Assembly: GCA_949825045.1 (NCBI GenBank)
Contig: OX463810.1
Coordinates: 36,838,201 to 36,902,200, forward strand
Length of the DNA stretch: 64,000 bases
Direction: 5' to 3'
Source: Argyresthia goedartella
Taxonomy: Eukaryota; Arthropoda; Insecta; Lepidoptera; Argyresthiidae
The notes beneath the pieces were generated by a model that saw only the letters and a list, made by a program, of their open reading frames with translations, was not told the DNA's origin and ran no database searches. Both the position numbers and the translations under genes were made by a program. Below are positions 10,971 through 23,838 of the stretch, piece after piece (positions within the stretch are counted from its first letter, which is position 1; the number at the start of each line of letters is the position of its first letter).

Positions 10971-11300
10971 AGTAAATGGCTTTTGTTTAAACGATTACCA
11001 AAAACATTTTACTACCTTTTTACTACCAATACATGCACAATGACTGACACAATGGATGGATGTCCACCAAATTGTGTTTGGATAAATGATCACCAATCTT
11101 CTTTTTATGTTTTGTTGTTCTTACATGTTCAACCTAACACGAAGGATTAAGGGGGCTTCGCTTCGCTCACCCCCTTTACCCTTACGTTACCCTTCACCTA
11201 AGCTACCGCAGTATTTTGCCCTGATATTTTTGGCAACTTTTGGTGTTCATTTATCCATTTTGGTAGGAAAAAATATTTTGGTGATCATTATATTCGTTGC
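10971..11300 (+). repeat. Collapsed copy of the 51-53 kb compound element
   Basis: 10975-11080 resembles 51975-52080, 11095-11215 resembles 52500-52618 (AACCTAACACGAAGGAT, GCTCACCCCCTTTACCC, CTAAGCTACCGCAGTATTTT), and 11225-11290 resembles 52715-52760. The order is the same but intervening sequence is missing, which indicates one larger repeat with deletions. Confidence 0.6.
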
Positions 11301-11939
11301 CTTAGTAAATTATGATACAAGTTTGCTCAGTTGATTATTTGTTACTCATGAGGCGGTATTATTCGCGCGAGCCGTCAGACGAGCGCGGTAAGTTAGCCGA
11401 AGTGTATAATCAGCGCACACGAGTTTCATACGTCGTTTTTCAACGCACGTACGAGGAAAAAACATACTTACTTGTATTAATAATAACCACACAAGGAAAT
11501 CGTAAACAAATATTTAGGGAAAATGGCGCGCTAGTGTTGTTTTTCCGAGCGCCGCACTAAATAAAGACACTGGCAAAACCGCTAAACAGCCTATAAAAAT
11601 AATCTTTTGAATACGCAAAATAATGGAAAAAATATTAGGTGAAATAATGATAAAAATATATGATTGGTTTATAATATTTTTGTACTTAACCTAAACTAGT
11701 TTATTTATTCATAAAAATATTCTTTGTGCCTTTATAGGCATAAGCTCTCTTTGCAGAGACTGAAAAAAAGTAATGGTTATAGTTATTCTAATTACGTAAT
11801 TTTTTTCATTATTTTCTACCCCCTCACACCCCCGACCCCTTAAAATTTATCGGAAGAACAAGTGGAATTATTATATATTATATAAACACAAATAACCCGA
11901 CTGCATTTATTTACAATACCACATACAACATTATGAATG
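11301..11939. other. No gene seen
   Basis: AT-rich. An 82-codon frame at 11312-11560 has no recognisable content. Confidence 0.4.
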
Positions 11940-12570
11940 CACCTGGTTATACGTACATCGAGTATGAAAGTAGCCGCATCAATAGCTTTGTAACCGCGTA
12001 TCTCCGCCATTTTGGAAAAGGCTAAAAAGAGAATGGACGAAAAAAAACATATAATTATCGAACCGTCTCACAAAAGTTCCCGAGAAACGGTTGTGAAATG
12101 CGCCTGTAGAGGAGAACAGTGGGCAATCCGGTCAGACAGACATACGAAAGCATTTTTGCCCAAGCTGAACAGAGTCGCTTTGCTCGCTCGGCCAATTAAA
12201 CTAGTGGCTCTGTGAGCTGTAGTCCTCGCGAGTCTGTTGGTTGGTGGAAAGCTGAACTTCTGACATACAAACTAATGAATCCACCTGGTTACGTACATGA
12301 AGTGCCGCGCCAATAACTTTGTAAACTACATTTTGTGTTCTAAAATCCATCCTTTTCTCTTTTTTCTAAACTTATATATATAGCCTATGTCAATCTCGCG
12401 GTCTCCACAAATTCAACGACATCCCATTTATTAAAATCTGTCAAACCATTATTTTGAAAAAATGTATTTCATTATCAAAACTGCTTTCAAAAAATTACGA
12501 GAATCGGTTGAGAATTGTGCCCAAGCTGAACGAAGACGCTTCGTCGCTCTATCTATTAAATCAGTCGCTC
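11940..12570 (+). repeat. GACGCTTCG-family repeat, two partial copies
   Basis: It contains ATGCACCTGGTTATACGTAC, an ATAATTATCGAACC segment, CTGTAGAGGAGAACAG, GCATTTTTGCCCAAGCTGAA, CTCTGTGAGCTGTAG and CCTCGCGAG, followed by a second partial copy ending AAGACGCTTCGTCGCTC. The ATGCACCTGGTTACGTAC block is also part of the AGGGTTCCGTA repeats, so the two families share sequence. Confidence 0.6.
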
Positions 12571-13715
12571 GCCTTTGTCTTCTTCTTAAATAACTTGCCT
12601 ATTATAATATTTATGTGCAAGAAATAATACGAATATTACAGTGTATGTAAAACATTTGTATATTCGCGTTCCGAATCGTTGTTAAATATCCCAACTTTGC
12701 CAGTGGGTGGGGAGGCGGGTACGACGCCAATGTCTCGGAGATCTCGCTCCCCTCTCCCAGGGGGCAAACAACTTATCATACTGTGTCTTCGGCATTTTAC
12801 CGCAACACTGTCTATGTAAAGAAAGAAGAAAACATGTCATATCACAAGTTCACAACTCATATCATAACCCTTGTAGTGAAGGTAGAAAAAGTTTGAATTT
12901 GTAGTCACAGTGATTTGTAAACTTGTCGGTAACCGCTATCAAAATTTCGACAGTGTTTGCATTTAGTACTGCGAAAAAGCTGGGGTTACCAAAAGTGTGT
13001 TTTTCTTTTCACATTTACTGTTAGCACAGGAGTCGTATAGAGCTGGGCTGACTGCTAACACTTACCTGTAACAAGAGAAAGAAAACCAAATGAGTCAACG
13101 CACCATGACAAAAGTTCATAAATCTACAATGGTCATACATATCTACAGGAGGGGAGGTATCGCGCCTCGAAAATACTGGAAAAATATTTCCTTGTCCTTA
13201 CAAATTACTCCCTAGCACAAATCACCTTTACCAAATGAAGAAATCGAATGAAACTGCCCAACTCGCATTACCGATGCAATCTCGCCCTAACGTCACTCGT
13301 AATAAGGACCGGAAGTGGGTTTTCTTTGTTCCCCCATGCCGTGAGTCCTGAAGCCTGGGTCCACTTTGATGAGTCATGCTCCCCCTTGCATTAATAAAGC
13401 TCCCATATGGCAGAATCTCGATCGGTTACCATACCGCACAATAAATAACGTTTCCTATAAGAATAAGTAGATATTGAGGCTAGGAGAATGTTGACGTGAA
13501 ATTATTTAATACTAAGATTCAATTGTTATAAGCAACACATGTATACGAATATATATATGTCTTTATTTTTATAACAAAATAGCTTTCTCTACAAAACAAT
13601 GATACCTAACTTACAATAGATACCTAACTTAACGCAGGAATTCTATGTTGATTTAAACCAGTTCCAATTAATAAGTTTAAGGTTATCCTAACCATTCAAT
13701 TTTGCAGTGAGAAAG
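12571..13715. other. No gene seen
   Basis: About 1.1 kb with no supported coding sequence or repeat boundary. Confidence 0.4.
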
Positions 13716-13717
13716 AC

Positions 13718-13838
13718 ACGTAAACATAAACATTTACATACAGGCACAAACAGTGTGGGGCCACTAGGATACCATGTGTTGTGGGAACCAGAAACAGCGA
13801 CGTCACACACATATAAACATCCAAGACCTGGGTTACAC
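13718..13838 (-). mobile_element. SINE1 body, head missing
   Basis: The minus strand reads CAGGTCTTGGATGTTTATAT, GACGTCGCTGTTTCTGGTTC, a GTGTGGGGCC-like segment and GCCTGTATGTAAATG, the body shared with the copies at 15.8, 48.7, 58.5 and 62.0 kb. The tRNA-like head with the B box is not present. Confidence 0.7.
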
Positions 13839-14285
13839 GTCCTTATATTTCCATGTAAACTTAATCATAGGAAATACACCCCATATGTGGTCAGCTGACC
13901 TTTTCTACGAGATGAACCTTGCCCTGTGTCGGTAATAGCAGGTCCATCAAGCCCGGTGGTTGTCTGGCGCTGTGGGGTGGCTAGACACAGTTCTGAGCAA
14001 AACTGCCCCCCGCTTTGAGATCTCAATTTGAGTTAATTTAGAAACATGCCTTCAAGGGTGGTCTGGTATTATTTTAAATGTTAACAAGGGAGAAGAAATA
14101 GCAAATGCATGTGTTAAAAACTTTAAATGCTCTAAGGTTTAAGAAGCAGTGTCTGTGTTGATTAAAAAAACTACATATCAAAGGGTCGAAGCGTTCGGAA
14201 TACAAATCCAACACCAAAGTTTGTGACAAATTATTTTACTTCTTATAATTCTCGCGTTATTTAAGACATTTGTATTGGTAAATAC
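13839..14285. other. No gene seen
   Basis: Mixed-composition DNA without a recognisable feature. Confidence 0.4.
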
Positions 14286-14900
14286 AGGAATTCCAAGTAG
14301 CATATGTTGTGAAAAAGCATTTTTTTTGCCTCTTCTCTACATTGGACCACTGTGGCAGAAGCAGGGCAAAGAGGCGGAGGAATTGCTAACTTTCGCGAGT
14401 CTAAACCGAGGCGCAACTCGTCTTTGATTATGATTCTTAGCTATAGTATATTATATTTTAAATAATATATGCATTAAGGGTTAAAAATCAACTGAACCTA
14501 AAACCTATAAATTAAATATTCCCCAAGATCGTTGCGGGGCGGCCGGGTGCACAATATGCTGGCAGCATTTCTTCACTGTATCGCTAAATTTCTTAGGTTT
14601 ACATTATCGCTAATTTTGGAAAACGTTGGAAGGTACTTGCGTACAAACATCATATTTTCTAAAATAAATTGAATTGCTACAAGTTAGTATGTCAATTTCT
14701 TTTAAAAGTCCTCTTAGAGAGTCTATGCACTTTAAATCATAAATTGCTCAAATTGCTATTTTCTTTAATATCAAAATAGTTTGAGTGTCTGCTGCTTTAC
14801 CCCACAACAAGATACCATAGGACATGATACCAAGAAAGTACCAAAGTGATACCAAGTGTTTCGTCTGATGTTCCTAACTGCGTAACCCACAGGACTTAAT
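14286..14900 (-). mobile_element. LINE D fragment
   Basis: The minus strand carries the C-terminal ORF2 remnant at 14670-14830 and the 3' UTR with GAAAGTTAGCAATTCC-like and CCACAGTGGTCCAATGTAGA segments. A stretch at 14440-14560 absent from the sister copies (including GCGGGGCGGCCGGGTG) suggests an internal insertion. No open frame remains. Confidence 0.65.
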
Positions 14901-15734
14901 CCCTACTGCAAATGAAATTTAATAAAATAAATACTGAAACCAACAAAACCGAAAACAAAAGGAGCAACAAAACTAATTAAAATAAAACCTCCGTTAAGAG
15001 TGCGAAAACGGCATAGACATAGCTATGAGAGTGTACATATAGGTCCATTGTACAATCCTCCGATAGTGGAAATGGTAGCAGAGGATTTAGTTCGATCAGC
15101 TGTACTCAACCTGTGGGACTTACACTTGTAACCTCCTTGGGAAACAGGGGTCGGGGATACTGCTCAGTGGGCTATAGTATGGACTATTTTAGTACTACAT
15201 ATATGTTATAAACCTATACACATCATCACAAATAGTACGATCGACGTGTGAATATCTTGTATCTTATGATCACTAAAACAATATGTACACATCACATGAT
15301 CAAAAGTAAGCCTGCTAATAGAGGTAGACATACTGACCGAAAGTATCCTTTGTCACAGTCTAATTGGTCATTACGTTTGTCTTCCGGACATGCTAATATT
15401 TATACTATAAAACATACTAAATTCGAAACTTTCAAAAGCATCCCTTAAACTTGTAATACCGACCACATAGTATAAACAAAACGCAAGTTAATCCAAACTT
15501 TATCCCGTCCGCCTCAGACGGCCCTAAAAAGCAAAAGTTTGAGAAGGCCCCTAGCCTGTCCCTAGTTAGATTAATGCCGTTCACGGTTCAGACAATGACG
15601 AAGGTCGGCCACGTCTGCCGCAGACCCTCAGGTGATGATGTGAGCCCCGTGACTCTGCAGTTCGGGTCTATAGTGCCTGATGAATAGGGCGGTGCACTAT
15701 CAGCGGGCGGAGCTAATCCGGATAATAGCTCGGC
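14901..15734. other. No gene seen
   Basis: No domain or repeat boundary found; all frames are short. Confidence 0.4.
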
Positions 15735-15912
15735 CGGTTCGGAAACTTCTGTTGTTCGGCCTAGCATGCGAGAGGTCTCGGATTCGATTCCCGGCAGAGG
15801 ATAAGCAAGAATAAAAAACAGGTCTTGGATGTTTAGATGTGTGTGATGTCGCTGTTTCTAGTTCCCACGACACATGGTACCCTAGTGTGGGGTCAGAAGC
15901 AATGTTTGTTTG
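15735..15912 (+). mobile_element. SINE1, tRNA-derived
   Basis: The head holds a pol III B-box-like GGATTCGATTCCC at about 15779-15791. It is followed by the family body CAGGTCTTGGATGTTTAGAT, GATGTCGCTGTTTCTAGTTC, CCCACGACACATGG and GTGTGGGG. SINEs of this type are transcribed by RNA polymerase III and moved by LINE proteins. No clear tail or target duplication is visible. Confidence 0.7.
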
Positions 15913-16545
15913 TTGTGCAAGCTGATAGGTAGAAGTTTGGTGTACTTTTGAGGTAGTTAGTATATTTATGAGGTCTAGACATCGTGAGTGTATTGGTAAT
16001 TTTCTACATCATGTTTCAGTATTGAAACTTGCATTGCATTCATACAAACTTAGTTAGAAACCAATACAAGTCTTGCATTATCTCATTTTGGCAACTTAAA
16101 AGTACGGCATTACGTAATCTTTGGCCATAGCACAGTATAACACGAAGTCACTCTATCGCTTCGCATGCATGCAGCTTGTTATAGCACTTAGTAAAGTTGT
16201 GTTTGCTCTATGTAGTTTGTAGCAATAAGGTTCACAATTATCAGTGTTCATCGCTATGTACATTTACATCGCGTCGTCGCCTCGGGCACACAATCCGATT
16301 CGTTTGCTTTGAGGTTCAATTACTGTGTGCACTCGCCTACAGTCGATTATGTGCTTCATTTCATAACGACTAGTATACCTAATGATGATGGTATTATACT
16401 TATTAAGGTATTAGTAGTCGTCACAGTATACATGACTGTAGCGATACTGGTGATTGGAGAACTTTATTCATAAATCTATTAACAAATTAAGTCACGAAAA
16501 GGTCACAAAAATAGTGCAGAAAACAAGCTCAGAACCAGGAAGCAT
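15913..16545. other. No gene seen
   Basis: No supported feature. Confidence 0.4.
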
Positions 16546-16681
16546 AATTCCAAATTCTGTGTATGAGTCAACGCTGCAGGTGTTGAGTCCGCACAGTTCA
16601 TGTCATCCATTTTTTGATCTTTCGCTGTCCATGCCATTCCAAATTCTGTGTATGAGTCAACGCTGCAGATGTTGAGTTCGC
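16546..16681 (+). repeat. Direct repeat flanking the 131-bp array
   Basis: The segment CCAAATTCTGTGTATGAGTC plus AACGCTGCAG, TGTTGAGT and CGCACAGTTC occurs twice, at about 16550 and 16634. A third, inverted form closes the array on the right at 17425-17475. Confidence 0.75.
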
Positions 16682-17349
16682 ACAGTTCGTTCCGCTCCGC
16701 TTCGCTCGGCTCTGGGTCGTTCATAACGTTGTGACCTAACACAACCTATCTCTAGTATTTACACAGAAAGTGACCTAAAACAACAATTTCAGTTTTGTGA
16801 AACGAGATGGGGTCACCTCGCTCCGCTCCGCTTCGCTCGGCTCTGGGTCGTTCCTAACGTTGTGACCTAACACAACCTATCTCTAGTATTTACACAGAAA
16901 GTGACCTAAAACAACAATTTCAGTTTTGTAAAACGAGATGGGGTCGTCTCGCTCCGCTCCGCTTCGCTCGGCTCTGGGTCGTTCATAACGTTGTGACCTA
17001 ACACAACCTATCTCTAGTATTTACACAGAAAGTGACCTAAAACAACAATTTCAGTTTTGTAAAACGAGATGGGGTCGCCTCGCTCAGCTCCGCTTCGCTC
17101 GGCTCTGGGTCGTTCATAACGTTGTGACCTAACACAACCTATCTCTAGTATTTACACAGAAAGTGACCTAAAACAACAATTTCAGTTTTGTAAAACGAGA
17201 TGGGGTCGCCTCGCTCCGCTCCGCTTCGCTCGGCTCTGGGTCGTTCATAACGTTGTGACCTAACACAACCTATCTAGAATAGAATAGAATATATAAAAGT
17301 GACCTAAAACAACAATTTCAGTTTTGTGAAACTAGACGGGGTCGCCTCA
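16682..17349 (+). repeat. 131-bp tandem array, five units
   Basis: The motif TCTGGGTCGTTC recurs at 16711, 16842, 16973, 17104 and 17235, exactly 131 bp apart. Each unit has a GC-rich block (CTCCGCTCCGCTTCGCTCGG) and an AT-richer block (TGACCTAACACAACC, TATTTACACAGAAAG, CAATTTCAGTTTTGT). Units 1-4 differ by only a few bases. The last has AGAATAGAATAGAATA in place of part of the unit. Confidence 0.9.
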
Positions 17350-17424
17350 AAACTGTACAACATTAAGGCGTTGATGCATACATAGATGTTGTTCAAACGT
17401 TGCGCGCGACGGTGTAGTCCAGAG

Positions 17425-17468
17425 TCTGTGTATGAGTCAACACTTAGCAGTGTTGACCCATACACAGA
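17425..17468. repeat. 20-bp hairpin at the array's right edge
   Basis: TCTGTGTATGAGTCAACACT pairs with 17449-17468 with one mismatch around a TAGC loop. The stem sequence is the same motif that flanks the left side of the 131-bp array. Confidence 0.85.
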
Positions 17469-17485
17469 ATTTGGAATCATGCAAC

Positions 17486-19071
17486 CAGGAAAGCTATTTA
17501 ATTCGTGAGTGCATTTTGCTGTCGCGCCTCCTTCGCCTACAATAGTCGATAAGATTTTTACAAGCTTTCATGGTAATGCGGCCTCTGTTGAAACACGTTC
17601 GAGAAAAATCACCTTCTTGAAAAACCTTGACATTCTGTCTTTATTACGGAAAATGTTACGACCCAATTGGTTCACTACCCGGGTTTTCATTATATATCTT
17701 TACATATGATTCGTTCATATTGTATTCTGTTCCATTTTACTAGCTCAATATTGTCGGCTATCAGATAAGTAAAATATCAGAAGATTTCAGACGAAAGATT
17801 CATCTTATAAAAGCACTATGAAATATCAAAATTAAGCCAACCCGTGTTACCATGCGAACGGAGTAATAAAATACAACTTACATCACAAACTGCGGACATG
17901 GCAAAGTGTGCTCTATCGACGACAATCACAGATAATGAAATCCATTCACAAACGCGAATCTATCGTAACACCACTGAATACACAAATCCAAAAATAAGTA
18001 CCAAACGAATCAGTTTCACTATTTCGTAGCTACAATAGACACCGAGCTACGGGAGGCGTAGCGCTACCGTCTACGGGTTCGTAACGCTTGCTACGCGCGT
18101 CGACTACGGCGCCAAATGTCGGACTGCGGCGATGAATCGCGTCGACGCAATTCACGCCTGCGCAGAAACCTGCTCTTGTTCCTAATAATCATGCTTAAAG
18201 CTATGTTACTTTAAACTAATAAAGTAAACTTGTAAACAGAAGGCGGTGATACAATAATGAAGGTGTTAGAAAGGCGACAGTCTTTATTTTTATGTTATGT
18301 CAACTCTCTAATTTAGGATATAGCTGTATTTACGTATGCTGACTCAGATGAACGAAACTCTTTGTGTTCATGTAAACTAGAACAAAAACGAGACGTAGGT
18401 GTCAGCGGAATTTTGAAATCTATGTTCTATTTGCTAGCGACAACAAACCCAACAGAAAACTGCAATAAGTAATAAAATAAAAATAAAAATCGACGTCGAC
18501 AAACTTCTGAAGTGAAACTTCTTTAGGCGTGATTTGGAAATCGTAAAGTGGATGAGAATGAGGGGCAAATCCAATGGCTAAAAGTGGTGCCAACCTTTTG
18601 CAGTCATCAACCAAACTATTAAATATCGATCCTAGACTGTGTAACAAACAAAACATAGTATCATACAATACATGTCATACCATGTTTTCCCCCAAAACTA
18701 AAAAGCCATATTTTTCGTTATTCGGCGATCTAAAAATGTTTCAACTTCAGTGTGGGGTGACTTACTCTAATGACACATAGTATAGGCATGTTCGAGAATA
18801 CTAGGTACATTGCTTTCACGCTTGGGTATTTTTGCTGTAAATTATTGTATTTCATTCACTCGTTCATCGATAAGTATTTTGGCAACCAGTACATTGAGCG
18901 AAATCATTCACCTCTTCTTCCTGAATACACCTGTACCAATAAGTAACGCAACAAACAGAATGGAAAAAGCAAATCTTTTTGGCTTCTTGAGTTATCTATC
19001 AGTCAATGAATAAAATGATACATCTATCTATATTTATATCAAGGACTTATTAAAAGCATTAAACTCTAAAA
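17486..19071. other. No gene seen; one GC-rich patch
   Basis: A GC-rich, CpG-rich stretch lies at about 18040-18165 (many TACG and CGCG steps) within otherwise AT-rich DNA. No frame above 82 codons and no domain. Confidence 0.4.
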
Positions 19072-19227
19072 CCGCCTTATTCATAAACGTCTAATAAACC
19101 TATTTTAACTATAATGCCGTTATAACTCGTTTGTCTTTGTCTGTCACTTTGAAATTTGTGTTTGTGAGAAAAGTACAAAGCACATTATAGCTATCATAGG
19201 TTTGATAAGTTTTATGAATAAGGAGGT
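19072..19227. mobile_element. Small palindromic MITE
   Basis: The left end CCGCCTTATTCATAAA and the right end (complement CCTCCTTATTCATAAA) form a terminal inverted repeat that continues through AAACCTAT and CTATAATG on both arms, about 45 bp in all. The 156-bp element has no coding capacity. I see no unambiguous target duplication. Confidence 0.7.
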
Positions 19228-21084
19228 AATGGTCTTACCACAAAAAAATAAACTCGTGTTCAACACTTGTTTAAAGACCAAAATTTATGTGATTTGACGT
19301 TTGTTTTGAGGCCAAACTAAGTCTTTCATTTTTTGTAGTAACACGGTATTATGGTATTATGGGTGTTGTCTAAGGCAAAAATAGGATTCGACGCTTGTTT
19401 TGAGGTTAAACTATGTGTAACTTTTTGTAGTAACACGGTTTATGCTTAAAACATATCCACGACTCATCTGAACGATGACTCACATAAAAACATATGAACA
19501 ATGATTGTTCGAGTTAAGTATCATACTCATAAGTATTGGTAAAACTTTTAAATCACGATTGACTCGGACAGAGAGAAAATATAATGAGCTGAAACAACAG
19601 GGAACAAATATGTCATCTGCATCACGAATTTACGGTCGCATTACTCTACTTGTGAAAACAGTCTGAATACAGAATGAAATTCTCTCTACACATTCAATGT
19701 ACCTAATTCGTTAATCAAAATGAATTGGGGATTTGCTTCACAAGATCAAATGAGATTAGTTTTGGGTTCAAATCCTATATAATGTAGTGAAGGCAAAAAT
19801 AAGTTGTCTGGTTGTCCTGGGTGTTTATGCGTCTATAACGCCTTATTACGAGTATACCAATACGGTATTAGACTGCTAGTCAACATGGATACTTTTAACC
19901 TCTCAAAACCCGAGGGTAGTTGGCACGGGTCGCGATCTTGAACCTTATGCCATGGTCTTAAATTTAGAACATATAACGGAAAAGTGGCGTTAGCTAAAGC
20001 CGGTGGTATTCAAGAGATTAGGGAACTGTCAAAACGGGAATTTTGTTCAAGAGTTCTATCAAATACTAACATGAGACGTCATAGTCAAATGCTGCCATTT
20101 TAATACAAAAATGAGTTTAAATAATACAACTGCTGGTAATACACAATTCTGATATTGTCAAACATTTTTGTTGAAGAGACTTCGTCTCGACTTCGTCTTG
20201 AGGCATGTTTCTAGATTTATTGGACTACCTTGTCAAATAACGTATTGGGCAGACTGCTTACGCGCGTGAATCTAAATTTATTTTGTATTTCTCTTGTCAC
20301 AATCAAGGCTGATAAACTCCACCAGCTAAGTTTTGAAACTATTACAAACAGAGCGATGTTCTGACTTCATTTATTTATTTTTGGTTGAAAAACAGATGAA
20401 TACAATGTTCCTGAATAGATAATAAAACTGCAACCTGTCCGGAGTGAACAAACGGAGTTCCTTCGCTACAAAATAGTAATTCCCTCCTATACAGCGGAGC
20501 AGCCTCGCGTCCGAAGGGCCACTATCTGTTCTCGTAATCATGGCTAAGCCCCAACAATGCCTTAGCCAGACGTCTACTAGTTTCCAGACGATTACCATTG
20601 CGGAATGACCTATTTTCATGCTGATGACAGAACACAAGAGACTCGCGATTTGTCTCGACCGACACTATAGTTAGAGACTAGGGTAGAATAATCTTGTCTC
20701 TAGTGACAAGATTCTGACAAAGCTGGGCTCCGATTCTGCTAGCGAAACGGTGTCGTAATGATAATGGCGATCCACTGCATGTTTGTTCGTCTGGTAAATA
20801 GCCGCAAGACCATCGTGCAAGCTTAGGTGTTTACGTGTTAAATGATCATAATGTGCTAATCGGACATGTAATTAAAATTTGATTCAAAATCTTATTAATA
20901 CACCGGCATTGGCGCCTTGACTATTTGTAGCTATTTTCTTGAATGTGTCCTTAAAGTTGTTTCTAATACAATTCAACAGCGTTATATCAGTTCTAGACTT
21001 TATAGTGCTCTTTTGCCGGTATTCACAACACCACTACATTGTATTTAACAAGCAATAAACAAAAATACAGTTTGTACATGTATG
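19228..21084. other. No gene seen
   Basis: About 1.85 kb without supported features. An 88-codon minus-strand frame at 20371-20637 has no recognisable domain. Confidence 0.4.
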
Positions 21085-21545
21085 TATTACTAGTAGCTCT
21101 GTGAGTTGTAGACCTCGCGAGGGTGTTGGTAGAAAGATGAGCATCAAACATTATACTATAAAAGAACCTGGAGTAGCCGATAAAACCGATAAATCTGTAA
21201 ACTACATTTCGTGATCTAAAATGTAACTTATTGACTATTCAGTAAAATCAATGTCACGGTCTCCGAAAATCCAACAACACCTAATTTGTTAAAATCTGTC
21301 AAGCCGTTTGGGCTGTAGCGGTTTTTTTTCCATGTTGAACCCCACATAGCTCCGCCGATTTGAAAAAAAAACCTTAAAACTGAATCGACAAAAAAATCCA
21401 TATAATTATCGAACCTGCTCACAAAATTACACGAAAATCGATTGAGAAATGCGAACTGTGGAGGAGAACAGCCGGATAGAAATCCAGACACACAAAAGCA
21501 TTTTTGCCGACCTGAAACGGAGACACTTCGCACGGTCAATAAGAT
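21085..21545 (+). repeat. GACGCTTCG-family repeat
   Basis: It carries GTAGCTCTGTGAGTTGTAGA, CCTCGCGAG, ATAATTATCGAACC, GGAGGAGAACAGCCGG, GCATTTTTGCCGACCTGAAA and CGGAGACACTTCGC, colinear with 12.0-12.3 kb in part. It lies directly beside the short open stretch into which the BEL/Pao element inserted. Confidence 0.6.
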
Positions 21546-21622
21546 TCAATCTATGTATCCAGCGTAAATTGGTACGAATTGGAGCGTCAACATCCACGCG
21601 ACTGCAAACAAAAGATATTGTG

Positions 21623-22173
21623 TGTATTTATGCTTCGGAACGCACCTTTTTTCGTTGCGCGACTCGGACCGCGAGTGATCGGAACGGAACTAGCAGCTGT
21701 CACTTGTATAGAAACGTGATGACGAGTTAGAGGTTACATTTTTGCACATGGCATTCGGGCCTTGGCTGTATTTTTATTAGTAATAATTGTCTAACACAGG
21801 TGTCGGGCCTGGTCGGAGTGTTAATATGTAATAATCATCACGGAACAATCGTCCAATCGTCGGGAAATAAGTAGATTCACGTCATCGGAGTGAGTGCTTC
21901 GTGTTGTGAAGGGACGAAGTGATTCGGGGATCAATTCGTCGCATTCGGACAGCGACCCATCGTGTCGGCAAGCAACACGACGGCGACAGCATCGGGCTAC
22001 GACGAGAGTAAGATTCGACTCCTCTCCCCCCACCCTTGTGCTCCTCATCCCGTGTTCCTGCCTCGAATTGAGCTTTCGAATTCCGGTCCACGGCGTCAAA
22101 GGTCAGTACTCCTGGTGAAAACCAACCCTACCAAGATTCCACGCCCTGTCGGCTGAGGCGTGGAATTTAATCA
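21623..22173 (+). repeat. 5' LTR of BEL/Pao
   Basis: It begins TGTATTTATGC and ends TTTAATCA, and the near-identical partner is at 28577-29132. It ends in a small inverted repeat, TTCCACGCC...GGCGTGGAA. Relative to the 3' LTR it lacks 5 bases just after the opening TG. It would hold the promoter, but I see no convincing TATA box. Confidence 0.92.
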
Positions 22174-22851
22174 GTTTGGTAGCAGGCGCGGTTTCCTAGT
22201 AGGAAATCGATTCACGGACGGTTGTAGGGTTGTTTTTTTGCCACATTGTAGTTGGGAGAAAAGGGTATCTCAGATCGGTCGGCAATCAGTTTGTGAGTGA
22301 GTCTTGTGGTCGGTATACCACAATTAAAGTTCATTTTCGGTTAGTGAACGTATAATTGACGATTTAGTTAACAATTATTATAAAGTTGTAGTCGGAAACT
22401 ACTCGGTGTGCATAAGGAACAGTCATTCGGTCGGACTATAGTATTGCAGTCGGGTTCCATAGTATTGCAGTGTCATTTCGGATTACAGAGCAGGGTCAGG
22501 CTATTTAAGGGGTATTAAGCTGATTTTGCTGACCTCAAAAGAAGTGTGGGTCATATCGGAGGGGCCACTTCTAGAAAAATTGTTTTTTTTTTATAATACC
22601 TTTTTGTGTGTTATTTGTATTGTACCATATGGTGGCATTCTCTAATTTATTTAGAGTGTATAGTTATAAGGTGTATGTCCACAGGGCGACCATATTAAAT
22701 ATTTTTTAGGATTTAATTGTTTTAGTGGTTGCCTTAGTTTTGACAACTTAGTTTTAATTTCTGTGCCCAGCGCTGACGGGCAACTGCTGGTCTCTGGCTA
22801 TAATTAGTTCGGTAGTGAAGTATAAGACCAGAATCTATTAAATCGGTAAAC
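22174..22851 (+). other. BEL/Pao leader
   Basis: A 678-bp untranslated leader lies between the LTR and the gag ATG. It probably contains packaging signals, but none is identifiable by reading. Confidence 0.6.
22177..22185 (+). other. Primer-binding site candidate
   Basis: TGGTAGCAG starts four bases after the 5' LTR. It matches the first nine bases of a site complementary to the 3' end of initiator tRNA-Met; the following bases (GCGCGG) do not extend that match. The tRNA assignment is tentative. Confidence 0.55.
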
Positions 22852-23838
22852 ATGGCACCTTCGCCCTTGACGGTACTGCGGCATGGTGTCCGTGAGGAAA
22901 TGAGATGGCTCGCCCATACTCATAAGTATGTGGAGCGACCAGATATGGATGATGTCCTGCTCAAGCGTGTGGAGGACGCAATGACACGCGTCGGGAAGGT
23001 GTGTCGGCTGGCTGCGGAGGCTGAAGCTCTCGGGCTTACTGATGAAGCCTCGGTGGCTGCAGTGAAACAGCTCTGCGCGGATGCTGACCAAGCGATGGAA
23101 TACTTGGGTGACATCGAGCGTCGCGCGGAGAAAATTAAGCGGTCACGAAGGAATGACCGTGGGGAGGGTAACGGAGACCCACCCCCGAAGGGTGTTGTTG
23201 GACGGCTGCCACACCTGGAGATTCCGGCCTTCAGTGGGGCAATTGATGAGTGGCCGGCCTTCATCAATTTATTTGATAGCTTGGTCCACGGTCGGGACGA
23301 CCTGGACAACGCCTACAAGTTGGCCCAACTATTGATGGCTCTGCGGGGTGAACCGAAGGAGTTGGTCGGTCACCTAACGGTCACGGCGGGCAATTATGAG
23401 ATTGCCAGGTCCATATTGTTTGACCGCTACCAACACAAACGGCGGTTGGTTTATGCGCAGCTGGGGAAGCTGTTTAGCATCCCTAAAGTAACCCGGGATG
23501 TTGACATCCGAGTACAGGTGCTCAACCCTGTGCTGGTGGCCACGAAGGCCCTTCAGAACCTTGGTCTTCCGGTAGACCAATGGTCATACATTGTTTTCTG
23601 TATAGTTTTGTCACGGTTGCCTGCAGCTGTTCAAAGTCGGTTTGAACAGCTGCATGGGGGCAGTAGCACGGAACTGCCCACGCTCGTCCAATTGACGGAT
23701 TTTTTGGAGGGTGAATGCAGGCGATGTGACACACTGGACACGGAGGCCAGTGTGCAGCGCCAACCCGCGCGGATGCGGGAGGGGCCGCACCCCCGCCCCC
23801 ACGGGGGGGTGGGCGGTCGAAACAATTTGGCGTTTTGA
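22852..23838 (+). pseudogene. BEL/Pao gag, N-terminal and capsid part
   Basis: Gag forms the particle in which the RNA is copied. The 328-codon frame starts at the first good ATG after the leader (AACATGG). After an N-terminal helical region comes the DUF1759-type core: LPHLEIPAFSG (about residues 122-132), EWPAFINLFDSLVHGRDDLDN, KLAQLLMALRGEP and NYEIARSILFDRY. The frame stops at 23836-23838, immediately where the zinc-finger region begins in another frame. The break falls in a T-run, which points to loss of a single base. The family normally reads straight through. Confidence 0.88.

Noticed and set aside
16682..17349. CRISPR-like array
   Set aside because: Units abut directly with no unique spacers, and the organism is a eukaryote.
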